From Limnanthes douglasii subsp. nivea (taxonomy: Eukaryota; Streptophyta; Magnoliopsida; Brassicales; Limnanthaceae), in the NCBI GenBank assembly GCA_036936605.1, contig JAUPFV010000001.1, positions 155,281,187 to 155,345,186 of the forward strand: a stretch of 64,000 bases of DNA, in the 5' to 3' direction. Shown here one piece after another: positions 22,871 to 35,175 of the stretch. Below the pieces are notes generated by a model that was given only the letters and a program-made list of their open reading frames with translations, was not told where the DNA came from and ran no database searches. Position 1 is the stretch's first letter, and every line of letters begins with the position of its first letter. The translations under genes and the position numbers were made by a program.

Positions 22871-25160
22871 ACAGTATGTCTTACCTTGATATGCTACATA
22901 AAAAGAAATTTTAGGTCCCCTTGTAGATAGCACATGATTTAATCTCGGAAGAATAAATTACTCTCTGCCTGATGTAAGGAATAAATTCATAACATTTCAA
23001 ATAAAAATAAGAAGACGCAAAGGAATAAAAGAAATAAAATAATTATATGTGCCTGATATGCTTGTTACAGAAAATGAAAAAAATCTGGAAAATCATTGAT
23101 AGCTCTTATATTCTTAGCAAATGTTATTGGGTTGTTCTTTTTTAGATCATATTCTTAATTAAAATCTCCCTTAAAAAAAAGAAAGTAGTCTAGAACAAAA
23201 CTCTACTCAAATTTCAATCAACTCAAGGTATAACTCATCAAGTCAAATTGGTTTTCTTTATAGAACTTACATGAACTACAGGCTTATTTTTCTCCTCAAA
23301 CCATTCTATATTCTTTCCTTCTATTTATACTACAAAGATTTTAATTCAATATTAGATGATTTTACTCATTTTGTAACTAATAATTGACAGCAGATTATAT
23401 TACATGACAATAATCTTACAAGTTATGCTCTTGAGTTTCCATGTTTATACTTGAAGGGTATTTTTGGTAAATTTTATTTGCATGAGATTTTTGGTAAAAT
23501 CTAAGTTCCACATAATTATTTGTACTTTTAATTTATCATGAGTAGTTATTGGTAAATTACCCTTTAAAATATATTTATTTATCGTTCTATAACTTCGCTT
23601 TTAACGGTTATTAATAATTCAATTAAACAATTATTATTATTTATTTAAATTCATTTTACTATCTCAATCTTCACAATTTTATAGTTCAATATTTAGTAAT
23701 TCATATAAAAAATTGACTTGGTTAGATCAAAAGCCGATTTTTTTTCTAAAAATGTAAAAAATAGAGAAAACATATATAGTTATTATTGTTTAAAGATATA
23801 TGAAAAATAGATGAACATATATTTTATTGCTAGTCATTAAATCTCTATTTGTAGACTTATAGTCATAGAAGATATCTCCAAAATGTTTGGAATATTTGAT
23901 ACAGCTTATAACTTAGCATATATTTTTGAGCAAATCTTCTGCACTTTAAATACTTAAATAGATGAAGATCCAATATTGATGGACATGACTATTTACACAT
24001 TTATAAATGGCCTCTTCATTCATTGCATGAGTAATAATAAAGAATAGCTTTTATTAGTCGATTGATTTAACATTGGCTAAAAAGTTTACTAACTTTTACT
24101 GAAACATCTCTCGATGTTGGCTGAAATTGCACTTAACCTGTTGTTAGTCAAAACTTTGTCTTCACATCCGAAGCTATTACAATTTATATTTTTTACACAT
24201 CAAAATATATATACCAACCATATTTGACTAGACTTTTAAGAGTCTTTTAGTTTATTTATTCTAATTTATCATAGCTAACTGTTATCAGAGACGTCTCTGA
24301 TTTTGGTTCGTGCTAAACTGTTCTTACCTCATTAAAAACCTTCGTCAGGAGAAACCTTCATAGAGAATACACAGCTATATTTTGTTGAAGGGAAATATTT
24401 TAAATAGAAAAGTAGTAGGCTTCTAGAGCGTTTCCTGTTAATTATTTACTAACTTACCTTTTTTATTACTAGATTTGGAATGCTTTGATTCTTCATTCAC
24501 TAGAGTTGAATATCCATTAGTACTTAATGAAGGATAAAATAAAGAATACATCGGAAGTGTTGATATTGCTCTGATTTTTTCAGGGAACTGAAGATGTTAG
24601 TTAGTCGAATTTGTTATGAAGGTATTCCAGTAGCCTCGTAGCCCTTAGTGTAGGATGATGGGAATGACTGTACAAATTAATTATTTACTTCAGTAATTAT
24701 TATTTGCCTAATATGTTGTATGTTTCTTCGACTTTGATTTGCATTTGAAATTCTTTGAGTATCCCATAGTCCTTGATGAAGACGGAAGTAAGGGCTGGCA
24801 AGCATATAAAAATATCTCTGAAATTTTAATCACCTAAGGTTGACATCATTAGTTTGGATGAAGTTATATGGTGGTAGTTTTTTTATGGAGAAAACTTTTA
24901 GTTTGCAAGAGATTTGAATATATTATGGGTTTTTAAATGATAAAATTTTCTGAGTTAGAGGGCTTATATGTGTATTTTGGTTTAAATGTAAGTGGCAGGC
25001 GGAAACTTAGACGTGTAGGAAATTTTCTTATTTTAAGTAAATATGTGCGCCCTCTTCACCTTCAGCAATCTTGGTCCTCCATGATTCTTCCAAGCCATCA
25101 TACGAGTTAATTCAAGTCATACAATAGAAGAAAATAATTATTTATATTTATTCATACCTT
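22871..25160. other. AT-rich decayed sequence without supported genes
   Basis: No ORF of convincing composition is present. Near 24480-24590 and 24720-24840 there is a diverged direct repeat whose plus strand reads FEYPIVLDEDGSKGWQAYKNISEIL in the second copy; I do not recognise the family. A CTCATTAAAAACCTT word near 24331 resembles motifs found just downstream of two minus-strand gypsy pol genes in this window. Confidence 0.35.
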
Positions 25161-25165
25161 TTTGG

Positions 25166-26200
25166 TATAAATAATCATCAGTGTGATTATTTTAGTTTCT
25201 TTTTTCAAATTCTCACTTTACACTTCTTCATCTTTATTCTCCAATTCTTGATTTTTTTTAATCAATTGCTTTATTGATATTCTTGTTGCAAATTTTTTTT
25301 AATTTGTTATAAATGATAAAATGAGTAAAGATCACGAATACTCACACCGCCAAATTAATTACAATAGTAGTTCTTTTAGGGTTGGTTCTTCTTATCCGGG
25401 AGAAGTTTTTAAATTTCACATTTAATTCATCACCCAGTCCAGTAGAAGAAGAATAAGAGAACTAAAATAAAGAGGGAGAAATGTTCCATTAGTCGTTCAT
25501 CTTACTCCTTCTAAACTTGAAGGTATGAGTCTTTCGACCATATGATTAGCAGTCGAGGCAACATTGATGGTCGTAGATATGTACCAGAGGTATGGGATGA
25601 AGTTCTGAATGAAATGCAAGTGATAAGAGTTATGGTTCATTCATATCAGTATATGTTTGAAGATAGATTTATAAAAAAAACTCACCGTTTAGACGATTCC
25701 ACGTGACTCGAATGTTAGATTTTTAATAAATGGGGAAAATCTCTTCAAAGTATGTGAAAATAAAGTGGTTTTCTTAAATTACTTGTCTCTTCATGGGTTT
25801 TGGTTCCCTCTTGTTGTAAATCGTTTTAATGTTTTTCAAGAGAAAAACATGTAACTGAGTCATCTTATTCCCAATTCCTGGAATCTACTGCTTTTCACTA
25901 TAATTATATCAACAAGTGTTTATAAACACTTCTTAACGAATGAGTTCCTGGTTGTCGTTAAAAATTATGGCTGAAAGGTGAACCCAGTCTTCTACTTCTT
26001 GATGGAACCATTTTTTAAAATCATCACTGACCTTCCCACTTATAATAAAGTGTGGAATGATATATTGTTTTTCATCTTTCACGACGGAAAAACTAAGTAT
26101 GGATGGGTTGATCCTTCTATCATCCTAATATAGATTTCCAAGCGTAACTCTTTACTTTCTAGACCCTCGCTTCTTTTTCAATTTTATGGTTAGTTGTGGC
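25166..26200 (+). pseudogene. Remnant of a gypsy-type antisense ORF (Transposase_28-like)
   Basis: A TATAAATAA at 25166 precedes an ATG near 25320 (MSKDHEYSHRQINYNSSSF). Further on, the frames read HGFWFPLVVNRF, HLIPNSWNLL and KVWNDILFFIFHDGKTKYGW. These match in order the NWGLRFPL, QLSPNGWFTL and KWRSQFMFVSGAWENG segments of the copy 1 antisense ORF. Stops and frameshifts are frequent. The pol gene that should lie on the minus strand to the right was not found; a MULE transposase occupies that space. Confidence 0.5.
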
Positions 26201-26439
26201 ATGTCCCAAATGCATGAACTTGTTAGTTTTCCAAAATCACAGATTTATCAATATATGAGTCAAGCTAAGAATTTTCAGTGTATTTGATTGCTTAAGGATA
26301 GTTTTTGTAGTCGTGTTGCATCTCAATCCTAGTGTGATCAAATTCAAATTTTGTTGTCGTATACACTATCGTTTTCCATGCAGACATAAACAAAGTAAGA
26401 TCATTTTTTCTCATTAAATTACTTCTTTGTATTCCCTTG

Positions 26440-27400
26440 AATTTTTTGGTTTATGTGTCATCGAAATAACATGTACGTTATTTTCGGGAACACTAGTTCG
26501 AGAGCATTTATCAACACCAAATCTTTATCTGTTAAAATTACGGACGGTTCTTCAATAACGTGAGATACAATCAATGATTTCAAACAATGTAACACCCATT
26601 TGAAATTGTTTAATTTCTTATCGGACATAAATATAAAAGTGACACCGTAAATTAAACCAATAGATGTCACACCTCCAATCCCAAAAAAGGATATCCCATA
26701 TCGTATTGTCTTATAAGTTCTATCCATTATCAATACTATTGAAAATGTCCGTAACAAATCCACACTAAGTGAATACGCAAAAAAGGTATCAGTAATGATA
26801 CAACCTTCATTTTCTCTAGATTTATATCATTCGAAATAATTATGACTTTTGAGCTCTCCTAACAAGTATTGCAATTATGATCTACCAACTTTCTCCAACA
26901 TCTGTATTTTCTACCTAGCGTTTTAGATTGTACGCATGGAAGAAACATTATCTTCGTTCAACTTTTTAACTTCGTTCAAAATTTATCCAGGACAAATCCC
27001 CATGAAGGTCGAAAGTTCTACAAATTCCAACTCTTTTTTATTCAAAAATTCTGCGAATGAATGACTGTCTAAGTGTTTAGAATTTGGATGGTTGTGAATG
27101 TCGAATATAAAATCTAACAACCATTGATCCGGAGTTATGATTGTGCCTTTAAGCTCAAAGCGACAACCATACTTTTTTTGTTCTCGCCGACTTTTTTTTA
27201 GATCTTTTTCCAGTACCGTCTGAATATACCTTCCTAATCTCTCGCATTCAAAGAATATTCGAGGTTATTTTCTACTATTTATCTAATTGCGATGTTTTAT
27301 GTTTATAATGAAACCGTTTTGTGTATCAGTCTTCTTAACCCATTCACCCAAATCTGTTTTGTGTATAATATTTGGTTGTGAAAAAGACATGAGTGCAGTG
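26440..27400 (-). pseudogene. MULE 2 transposase, FAR1-type (partial)
   Basis: Reading right to left, the N-terminal part shows DLGEWVKKTDTQNGFIINI and FFECERIRKVYSDGTGK, then CRFELKGTIITPDQWLLDF and DIHNHPNSKHLDSHSFAEF, the zinc-binding FAR1-like module of many plant MULE transposases. After a degraded stretch, the open part 26763-26458 gives the catalytic domain. It has VLIMDRTYKTIRYG (first Asp), FGIGGVTSIGLIYGVTFIFMS, NNFKWVLHCLKSL and VILTDKDLVLINALELVFP (second Asp). The third catalytic region and the SWIM finger are absent. No terminal repeats were found. Confidence 0.8.
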
Positions 27401-27479
27401 CTAAAATCTTCAACGTATCCATCTGTAGCATTCCTGCCCTATAATACCAAAATTATAGAAAACAAATCAAACTAAGTAA

Positions 27480-28064
27480 ACAAAAACTATCAAAATCGTC
27501 GGAAATAGAGGTTGGAACTAATGGTTCACTTCTTAGGCCCGGTTGTATTAAGGTCATACATGCACATACGCATCATTTGTGTTAGCCTATGGAATCGGCG
27601 GTGCGTAGGTGCACCACCGTCGAAAGAAAAATAAAAAAAAACTTTTATCTTTTCTAGCGAGTGTAGCTCATCTCCGGTGAACTTGTATTAAGTTGTGTTT
27701 TTTAGATAAATTTTAAAACAAACTAAAAACCAAATGTGAATATTAAGAAAGCTACTATAAATTGTTTTGTATAACAACTAAAAGTTTTGAAAAATAAGTT
27801 TAATTTTAAAAGAATTTGTTGTTTTTTTTTTAGTTAGTAGATTATGTTGAATTTGAATTTAAATTTGAATTTGGACGAGAACACGATATAATTGTTCTTT
27901 TTCTTATTAATAGTAGTTTTATAAATTAATTCAATTTGGAATAAGTTTGATATTAATAGATTAACGGTGGTTTAAATTAGAGTTATTAGAGCATGCACGG
28001 GGTTAAAGTATGTGTTAATTACTTTATTTGTTAGTGTGGTTTCTAAATTAATTCCAATGTACGT
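27480..28064. other. Intergenic sequence, nothing recognised
   Basis: AT-rich DNA with no supported coding or RNA gene. A short GGTGCGTAGGTGCACC self-complementary word lies near 27600. Confidence 0.3.
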
Positions 28065-28335
28065 GTTAAGTTATGCGTTAACTAAAAATAGCTTTAAAAT
28101 AACTAGTCGTCTTGTTAAATACCCAGAGCGACTTAACAAAGCCGTAAGCCGTAAGCCATAAAATTGAAAACTAAAAAAAATAAAAACCACGAACATGGCT
28201 TACGGCTTTGTTAAGTTATGCGTTAGCTAAAAATAGCTTTAAAATAGCTAGTGGTCTTGTTAAATACCCAGAGCGACTTAACAAAGCCGTAAGCCATATT
28301 CGTGGTTTTTATTCTTTTTTAGTTTTCAATTTTAT
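28065..28335. repeat. Foldback element with 60-bp arms and an 85-bp direct repeat
   Basis: The arms 28158-28216 and 28276-28335 are inverse complements at about 57 of 60 positions around a 59-base loop. The loop and right arm start repeat as a direct copy: the block from 28065 to about 28150 recurs at 28210-28295 with about five changes. The ends of both blocks share the word CTTAACAAAGCCGTAAGCC. It looks like a MITE-like foldback that duplicated part of itself. Confidence 0.75.
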
Positions 28336-29378
28336 TTTCTTTTATTTTTTCTTTTTAATGTTTGTTAATAAAATATAAAAATATAATATAATTTTTATAA
28401 AAATGAAAATCAATTTTAATATATTACTTTTGAAAGATATTTTGAAAATAATATAAAACAAAATCAAATTTAATATTTCAAAGATATGTTTAAAAAAAAA
28501 TTGTAATATATAAGATATTGTTGTAAAATAGATAGAAATAAAATCAATTATTTTATGACAACAAATCTTAAACAACCATATTTAAAAGATATATTTAAAC
28601 TATTTTAAAAGATATGATCAAACTAAAAAATATTATATTTATTGTATTTCCTTATTTTTCTTAAGTTTACCGATCTAATATATTTTAAGAAATTATATGT
28701 TTAATAAATCCTCATATATTTTGAAATCATATCTTTAACAAATCCTCGTATATTTTTTTATTTATTTTTTACTTCTCTTTTTGCTGACTTCTTAATTTCT
28801 AGAAGAGAGGTTTTTTATCGACATAAAAATAATAAAACAAAATATTTAAATATGTAACAAGAATTTTGATATATTTGAAATAACTCTTAAAAACTCACCT
28901 AATCTTATACAATAATAAAATTAAATAACATTTTAATAGATACAATACAATAAAATCAAAGATATTAAACAAGAAAATATTATTTTTTTCTCCTACACAC
29001 TCAAACACCTAACAAATGTACATGCTTTTAGAATTGACGAGATTTCGGTGAAGTTAATTTAACTCCTAAAATAATTTAAAAAATGCTTTCAAACATAGTT
29101 TTATCCAAATAAAATTTTAAGCAGTCTTCCTCGTCCAGTTTTAGATATTACACCCATTCACTATATATGTATATAGCTAACCAAATATTTGAGGTATCGG
29201 CCCATCAAAACCTAAATATATTCACTCGTTAGATAACTTCCAACTCCCTATTTTAGATCGCCAACCGCCCTAGAGTTCTTTACTGGCGGAGCTTTGGAGC
29301 ATTGTGCATTTAAGTTTATACCATTCAATCAGAAAATTAGAGGTGATATCAGATATCTTTTTATTTGCTAATTGTATA

Positions 29379-29382
<4 letters not shown>
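28336..29382. other. AT-rich region, nothing recognised
   Basis: Long A and T runs occur; the small minus-strand ORF at 28342-28575 encodes only Ile/Phe/Lys-rich low-complexity sequence and is not credible as a gene. Confidence 0.35.

Positions 29383-29432
<50 letters not shown>
29383..29432. repeat. (AT)n microsatellite, about 25 units
   Basis: An uninterrupted AT dinucleotide run of about 50 bases. Confidence 0.95.
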
Positions 29433-29436
<4 letters not shown>

Positions 29437-29594
29437 TATTAACTAAAACATTTTATTAAACTAAAATACAATAAATTGATTGTTTATTTCGTAAATCAAG
29501 GGGAAATAGAAAATTAGTGGTCATCTTTAATAATATTTTTATAATAAATATTGAATAGTGATAAAACAATGGAGCAAAAATATAATAAGAGACC

Positions 29595-29720
29595 TAAAAG
29601 CATCCCAACCGCTACTATAAAAATTTGATAAACATACATAGGAGATGTTCTAAATATGGTCAAATTTGCTATCTAGTCTTATTTAGTCAAATTTGCTATC
29701 TAGTCGGTTGGAGATGCTCT
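29595..29720. mobile_element. Small MITE-like element with GCATC-CCAACCG ends
   Basis: The left end AAAGCATCCCAACCG and the right end CGGTTGGAGATGCTCT are imperfect inverted repeats, a common end type of plant MITEs. In between, the word TCAAATTTGCTATCTAGTC occurs twice. No target duplication was clear. Confidence 0.5.
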
Positions 29721-30378
29721 AAATATCGAGCCTCCATTATCCCAACTTGAGGGAATGTTCCTAAATTAAGATACAAGTTCAGGTTTGCCGTTGGTTTAGC
29801 TGTGGTTGCTTTATTTTTTGGACTTAGCAGCGATGGCTCGAAACACAAGAGCATTTTCACTGCCAATAACAATTGAAAATGTGACTGCTTTGTTCGAGTC
29901 AGCCTAAGACTACCACAAGCTGGTGATCTACAGCATGTCACCATATAAAATATATTACAAACTTAATGTGATCTAATTATGCTTTGCATAAAGTGAATAC
30001 AGTATAGAAACAAAGTTTTACCTAATTAAAGATCACTAAAAACAATGGTATCAAAGTGATTATTGATAAACAGAAACATATTACAGTATAAGTCGATGAT
30101 TTTGCGGCGTCAACACCATTACTCCTACGAATTCCAATAATGTACTTGCTTCATTGCCTATCAATTCATTAAACCACTTCAGCACCACTGAACATTCCTA
30201 AAAACATATAAGGGGACATGGACAAATAAGATAGCATTCCTAAAAAAACCCCCCCAGAATTGAGAACTTGTTTCAAATTTTGGGTATAAAGAAAGTTAAT
30301 TAGCTTGATTTGAAACTCAAGGCAGAATTTATGATTCTTACCCAGACAGAAAATGATAGGATTTTAGTGGCTTCTATA
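29721..30378. other. Region 3' of the Rab-GAP gene
   Basis: This should contain the 3' untranslated region of the minus-strand gene. A minus-strand open stretch of about 40 codons near 30195-30075 follows an acceptor-like TTTTTAG; it could be a 3' untranslated exon, but I see no further support. A short minus-strand ORF at 29696-29944 has no recognisable similarity and runs into the MITE. Confidence 0.35.
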
Positions 30379-33300
30379 TTAAATTTTGTCGTGCAGTGAA
30401 ACAACCAAGTCATGGGCATCATCCAGAAGCTTCCAAACATCTAGATGTCCAGCCATACTATTGCACTCTCGCAAAATCTCGTCCATACTGCTGTATTTCT
30501 CTATGATCAACTTCCTTCTTTGCAATACACAGGCTGCAATTGCATAAAGCAACAGATCTTCACTAGGTGGGGCTCTAACCCTCAACCTTCCCCAACCAGA
30601 CTTGGCAATTCCTGCTCGGATTGCTGCTTGATCTGCCCACATCACCTCCCACAAACAAAGGGTCTGTTCAAAGGTTAATTCTCTTCTGAAAAGAACAACC
30701 ACCATTCTGTATACGAAAAAGCAATCCTCAGCTTGAAGATCTTCTAAATGCCTGTAGAGATGAATGTCTTTGCCCTTTATAATTTTTGAAACTATGTTTA
30801 GTTGCCTACGAATCCCCACTTCGTCAAGACGAAAGTTATGTCGAGCTTTTTTCATAAATCCAACAAGACACCAGAAGGCTTCGTGGTCTTTTTCCATCAC
30901 AGATATAAGAGGAGAGAGCAGGTCGCTCATCCCTTGGCAATAACCAATCTCGGGATCATATAACGCATAGGCTTCAAGTATAGCAACCAAACGAGCTGCA
31001 TGAAATACCCGGCAAGGCTCAAGGTGATCGTAATCCTTCAGGTCAACCCTCTCAGCGAGCCTATGAGCCTCCGTCTCTGACACTGAAGCTTGAGCTGGTG
31101 AATAAATAATCCATTCAGCATTTGCCCGTACCGCATCAAGGCGGATAATTCTCTGCCAAGTAGCAAAATCTTCGTCGGTGCGAAGTCTGGGTTTTTTATC
31201 TGTCCCCGATTGAGATTGCTCATGCAAATCAACTTCAGATTTTTCAGCAGAGATGAGCGGTGCACTTTCATCTTCTTCAGAGGATTCAGAGTCGGCTGAT
31301 TCTGTGTCACCAGTGGAAGCATCTTCGGATGTGAGCACGCTTTTCTCACCATCTCCTTCCAATAACGAATCAGAAATTTGATTGCAAACAGCTCCATCTG
31401 AGTCCTCAGCTCTGGGGCTCACACCATCAGTTGAAGCGGATCTTCTTGCGCTGTTGACATCTTCTAAGACAGGAGAATCCAGAACTTCACTGAGATTTTC
31501 ACTATCCTGATTGTCACTGTTTCCAGTAGTTTCCTTCAATGTAGAGTTCTTTACACTGCGTTTGTAAATTCGGCGACATTGTTTGCGCAGGTCTTCGTAT
31601 TCTTTTCTGCATAACAAACGAATAAAGAAAAAGAAGCCAATAAATAACAACTTAAGTAGAGAAGCAACAGGATGCAGCAGTTGTGAAATATTCACATTTG
31701 TTTATTGCAGCAGGTTATTTATACCTCTTCTGCTTAATAAGTGACTCTCTTTCTTCTCTTGTACTGTTCACATCATATCTGTTGGGTAAGACAGAGAAAT
31801 GAAATAGTGAGGTTGAAACAGTTGATAAAAGATCATTTATAACTGCAGCATTTTACAGAGCTGACAATCGCAAATATGGGTGATTTTGAGATGGCCTCTA
31901 CAGAAAGACTCAGTCCCATCCCCATTTCGAAGTGTAAATATTAGTACCCTTAGTGCAGGATTCAGTACCACTGATCCACATTAAGGTACCTAATACCTTA
32001 TTTAAACTTCTAATTTTCTTAATTACTAAGCTATAAATCTTGACTTGTTTAAAGTTCTTTGGGTAACAGATTAAAAGACCATGGATAAGCTAGGGGACAC
32101 AAAGGTTTCTGAAACTTACACTGAACTAACTGAATTGACATGTTTGGAACCCTGGGATGGATAGGATGAATAAAATTTGCAAGACACAATTTGATTTAAC
32201 TAAATAGGACCGGAGTTGACACTATTATCATTCATAGGATTATTGATTCCAGCAAAAGCCCAGACATACTAGGTTTCCTGGAGTATGAGATTCCCAACGA
32301 ATTTGCTTGTAACCGCGCCAAATACTGGATGGACTACTTATTTTACAGATTAGTTGCATAATTACCTTGCAAACACCGGATGGGACTGAGAAAGAATTTA
32401 ATCTAATTTCAATTCTACTTACAAAAATGCTAAGAAAACAGATTATTACAACATATAGGCCTGACTCTTCTCTCTCCCACCTGCTATTAGGCCTATCAAA
32501 TAAGACAAATCGACGTAAAAAATTGTGCAACCAAATCTAGTCACTGACACAAGACTGACCTATACATGTGTCGAAGGGCATATAATATAAACTAGGAAAG
32601 GACCTCCAAGAATAGTGTGTTAGCAAGGAAGCATTCTTTTTTAATGTAATTACGAGTTTTCAATATTGGACACTGGACAGTCAATAGCTGCCAACTGTTC
32701 GATTGAAAGATGTACATCTACCATGAACTTATATCAGGGTAGGAAACAGACATCTGAAGCTCCCGATTCCAGTTGGATGCACAAAGCAGAACTCAAGACT
32801 TTATTCAGCAAGACATGAGGAGGTAAAGGATCATGGTCCATCATGTAAATGGTATAAACACTACAATGATGGAAATAGAATTGAATTCTTACACTCCAAG
32901 GAGAAATGGCCAAACCTCAGCTCTAATACTTGGATCAACACCCTGTAACGGAAGACGTGAAAGAAGAAATAATGGTAGTGATCAAACTCCATTTAAATTA
33001 AAAACAATATAGCAAAATATTTCAATAGGACGAACCAAATGAGCAACATACCCCACTGCGAACTTTCTTCAGAAATTTACCACCACCATCAATAAGTTTA
33101 CCATCTTCTGTAAACATGCTATTCCACTGTTTGGGAAGAAGAGCATGTTTTCTTCTTCTTCGTGACCAAGGTGATGAAAGACTACCTCTGAAAAGAAACA
33201 ATAAATCAATATCTTTATACACAAATGCAGATAAAAAATGCACAAGTAAAAATGTAGAAACACACACAAAAAAAAGATGAACCGCGAAAGAGAAGTAGAT

Positions 33301-34238
33301 GTGAGATGAGGCCTTGTCATTGGGTAAGGATGATAACAAAAGGAATTATTTTTCCTTCATCACAATAATTAGGCACCAAAACTGATATAGATTATTATTC
33401 TTCAGGTGCAATGTGCACATCAAAGCATATATTCCTTCAAAACTGAAAACCACTGATGAGAACAAGGAGAAGTTGAAAGAGGTAAATAACCCTATATGAT
33501 GTACCAAAAATGCTTGCGAAAAGCTCACAAATGTAAATAAGCAAGGTTTGAACACAACTAAACAAACAAATAGCCACTAAAGTAAAATCTCAATTCCACT
33601 CAGCAGATGCAGAAATTTAATGATAAGCAGTAAATACTAAAAATGACAACAGAGCTGCAACTTGGTAGTAGCAGCCATTGTCTATATCCGACTTCTATTC
33701 TTTATAGTTGCCCGAATCTAATACACTTTAAGAGACTGATAAGAGATAACAATCCATTAGGAAACAGACCATGATCTGAGTATTATCCTCGTCGAGCACC
33801 AGGGTAGGACTGGAAGCAAACTTTCGATATGACCCAGAGAAACAAGATAGACCGAAGAACTAACAAAGTCATTGGAGATCAGATTTGAGGACCACAACAT
33901 TCGAGAATAGCAATAGAGCTCCATTTGATTTAACCCGAAAGCCTCCTAGGATGGGGTTGGGGAGGAAAAAGAGAATCTACCAAAGCCTAAATGCCACTAA
34001 AAGATAAAAGCTCAAAACTTCAAAAGATACCCAAACAAAAGGTGAGACATAAATTGGGAACTCACCGATCGACAGGAACTGGTGAGGAGGACGACGATGA
34101 CGAATGAGCAACTACTAATAGAACCGATCGGAAATGATTCCACGACGACGATGAGGAAGTTTTTGATCGCGGAGGAGACAAAGCAGATGTGTGACTCCTC
34201 CGTAAAGCTCTCAACACGGATTTATCTTCCGTCAGCAT
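30379..34238 (-). CDS. TBC-domain Rab GTPase-activating protein (GYP7/TBC1D15-like), isoform from downstream first exon
   Basis: Exons on the minus strand are 34238-34066, 33187-33052, 32942-32893, 31778-31725 and 31606-30379. All introns have GT-AG ends and the phases agree, giving 1641 bases and 546 residues. The N-terminus is Ser-rich; exon 2 has SPWSRRRRKHALLPKQW and exon 3 GVDPSIRAEVWPFLLG, the conserved start of plant TBC proteins. Acidic, Ser-rich residues about 160-280 precede the catalytic part. The arginine finger is IRLDAVR (Asp294, Arg298) and the glutamine finger YCQGM (Gln362). TBC proteins speed GTP hydrolysis by Rab proteins in vesicle traffic. No damage is visible. The exact Rab partner cannot be told. 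Confidence 0.93.
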
Positions 34239-34372
34239 ATCTTATCCTACTCTAATTCGCTAAATCTATATCTATCTCGCAAATCTGACTTTCTAAACCC
34301 TAACAAGCATAATAGATTTGGCTTCTCTAATTAAAGGATTCATACTTTTTGTCGATTTTTGAGATGGATTTG

Positions 34373-34735
34373 TTACCTACGGGAGTAGACGACGGTGGCG
34401 GCCAAGGCGATTCCGGCCATGGCGGTTACGGCGACGGCGAAGCCGATACTGGAGGGGGCAGAGGTCGATGACCAGAAACCGCTAAGGAAATAGCCGTTCC
34501 TGCCGCCGCCGGTTCCGCCGCTACCTTCGGCGAATACGATCCATTTGCCGAAACCTAGGCCGCCGTCTCCGGTGGAGAATCCGAGCATTAATGATAGAAG
34601 CGTCACCAAGATGAGTGTTGTGCCTCTGCGTCGAATCGCGTAAAGGTTGTGGTGACGCTGCGTTTGTTCGTTGTTCTTTGTCACTCGCGGTGTAGTAAAC
34701 ACCATCACCAGACCCGGACAGCCCTTTATATGCAA
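34373..34735 (-). CDS. Probable alternative first exon of the Rab-GAP gene, encoding two hydrophobic segments
   Basis: The 120-codon frame has a basic N-terminus, a hydrophobic segment (TTLILVTLLSLMLGF, residues 39-53), a Gly-rich loop and a second hydrophobic segment (FAVAVTAMAGIALAATVVYSRR, residues 99-120). If read to its TAA it is a small membrane protein. However, CGTAG|GTAACA near its end is a possible donor at 34377, in phase 2. The exon at 33187 accepts phase 2, and joining gives VVYSRRGSLSSPWS in frame with the whole Rab-GAP (1827 bases, 608 residues). The other first exon uses the same phase. The start could also be the methionine at residue 11. Separate gene or alternative exon remains open. 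Confidence 0.65.
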   Translation of the reverse strand: MHIKGCPGLVMVFTTPRVTKNNEQTQRHHNLYAIRRRGTTLILVTLLSLMLGFSTGDGGLGFGKWIVFAEGSGGTGGGRNGYFLSGFWSSTSAPSSIGFAVAVTAMAGIALAATVVYSRR

Positions 34736-34779
34736 AGAGTTGAAGTGGCTTTGAGGAGACAGACAGGTAAATTATACTG

Positions 34780-35094
34780 AAGCACGCAAATCAGCACTAT
34801 ATTTTAATCTCTACATATTTCTGTGTAGACTCCTCTCTCTTTTTCAGTGACAAAAGTAGACCGAAAACGCAACTATGAGCAATGCATATGGATTTTGGGC
34901 CCATCAAACCAAACCGAGTTTACTTTTTCTTTTTCTTTTAGAAATAGAAAACTAGCCATTTAGCATACGTTAAAAACTACGCTTATCCTTTCATATCAGA
35001 ATAGACTACTGTCAATCCATAATACACGATCCTCTTAGAAAATTATTTGCGTTTCTTTTAGGGCAGTTACCAGTATTATTAAATCAATTGGAAA
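34780..35094. other. Upstream region of the Rab-GAP gene
   Basis: No coding sequence is seen. A promoter for the upstream first exon would lie here; I find no clear TATA box at a normal distance. Confidence 0.3.
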
Positions 35095-35175
35095 AGTTTA
35101 CGGTATCGAGTTGGTTGAATATGGCATTCTTATGACCAAAAAGTCATGAGTTCGAGTCTCTCTACATACGCTTTC
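35095..35175 (+). mobile_element. SINE-like sequence with tRNA-type A and B boxes
   Basis: ATCGAGTTGGTTGAAT (35105-35120) resembles a pol III A box and GAGTTCGAGTCTC (35148-35160) a B box. Between them, TTATGACCAAAAAGTCATGAG resembles a decayed tRNA anticodon region. It is too diverged for a working tRNA; a tRNA-derived SINE head followed by AT-rich DNA fits best. The 3' end is not defined. Confidence 0.5.

Noticed and set aside
28342..28575. 77-codon minus-strand ORF
   Set aside because: Ile/Phe/Lys-rich product of AT-rich DNA; no signal of a gene.
29696..29944. 82-codon minus-strand ORF near the MITE
   Set aside because: No recognisable similarity, runs through a MITE end; possibly part of the Rab-GAP 3' region.
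35105..35160. Functional tRNA gene
   Set aside because: A and B boxes are present but the acceptor and anticodon stems do not pair well; SINE-like origin fits better.
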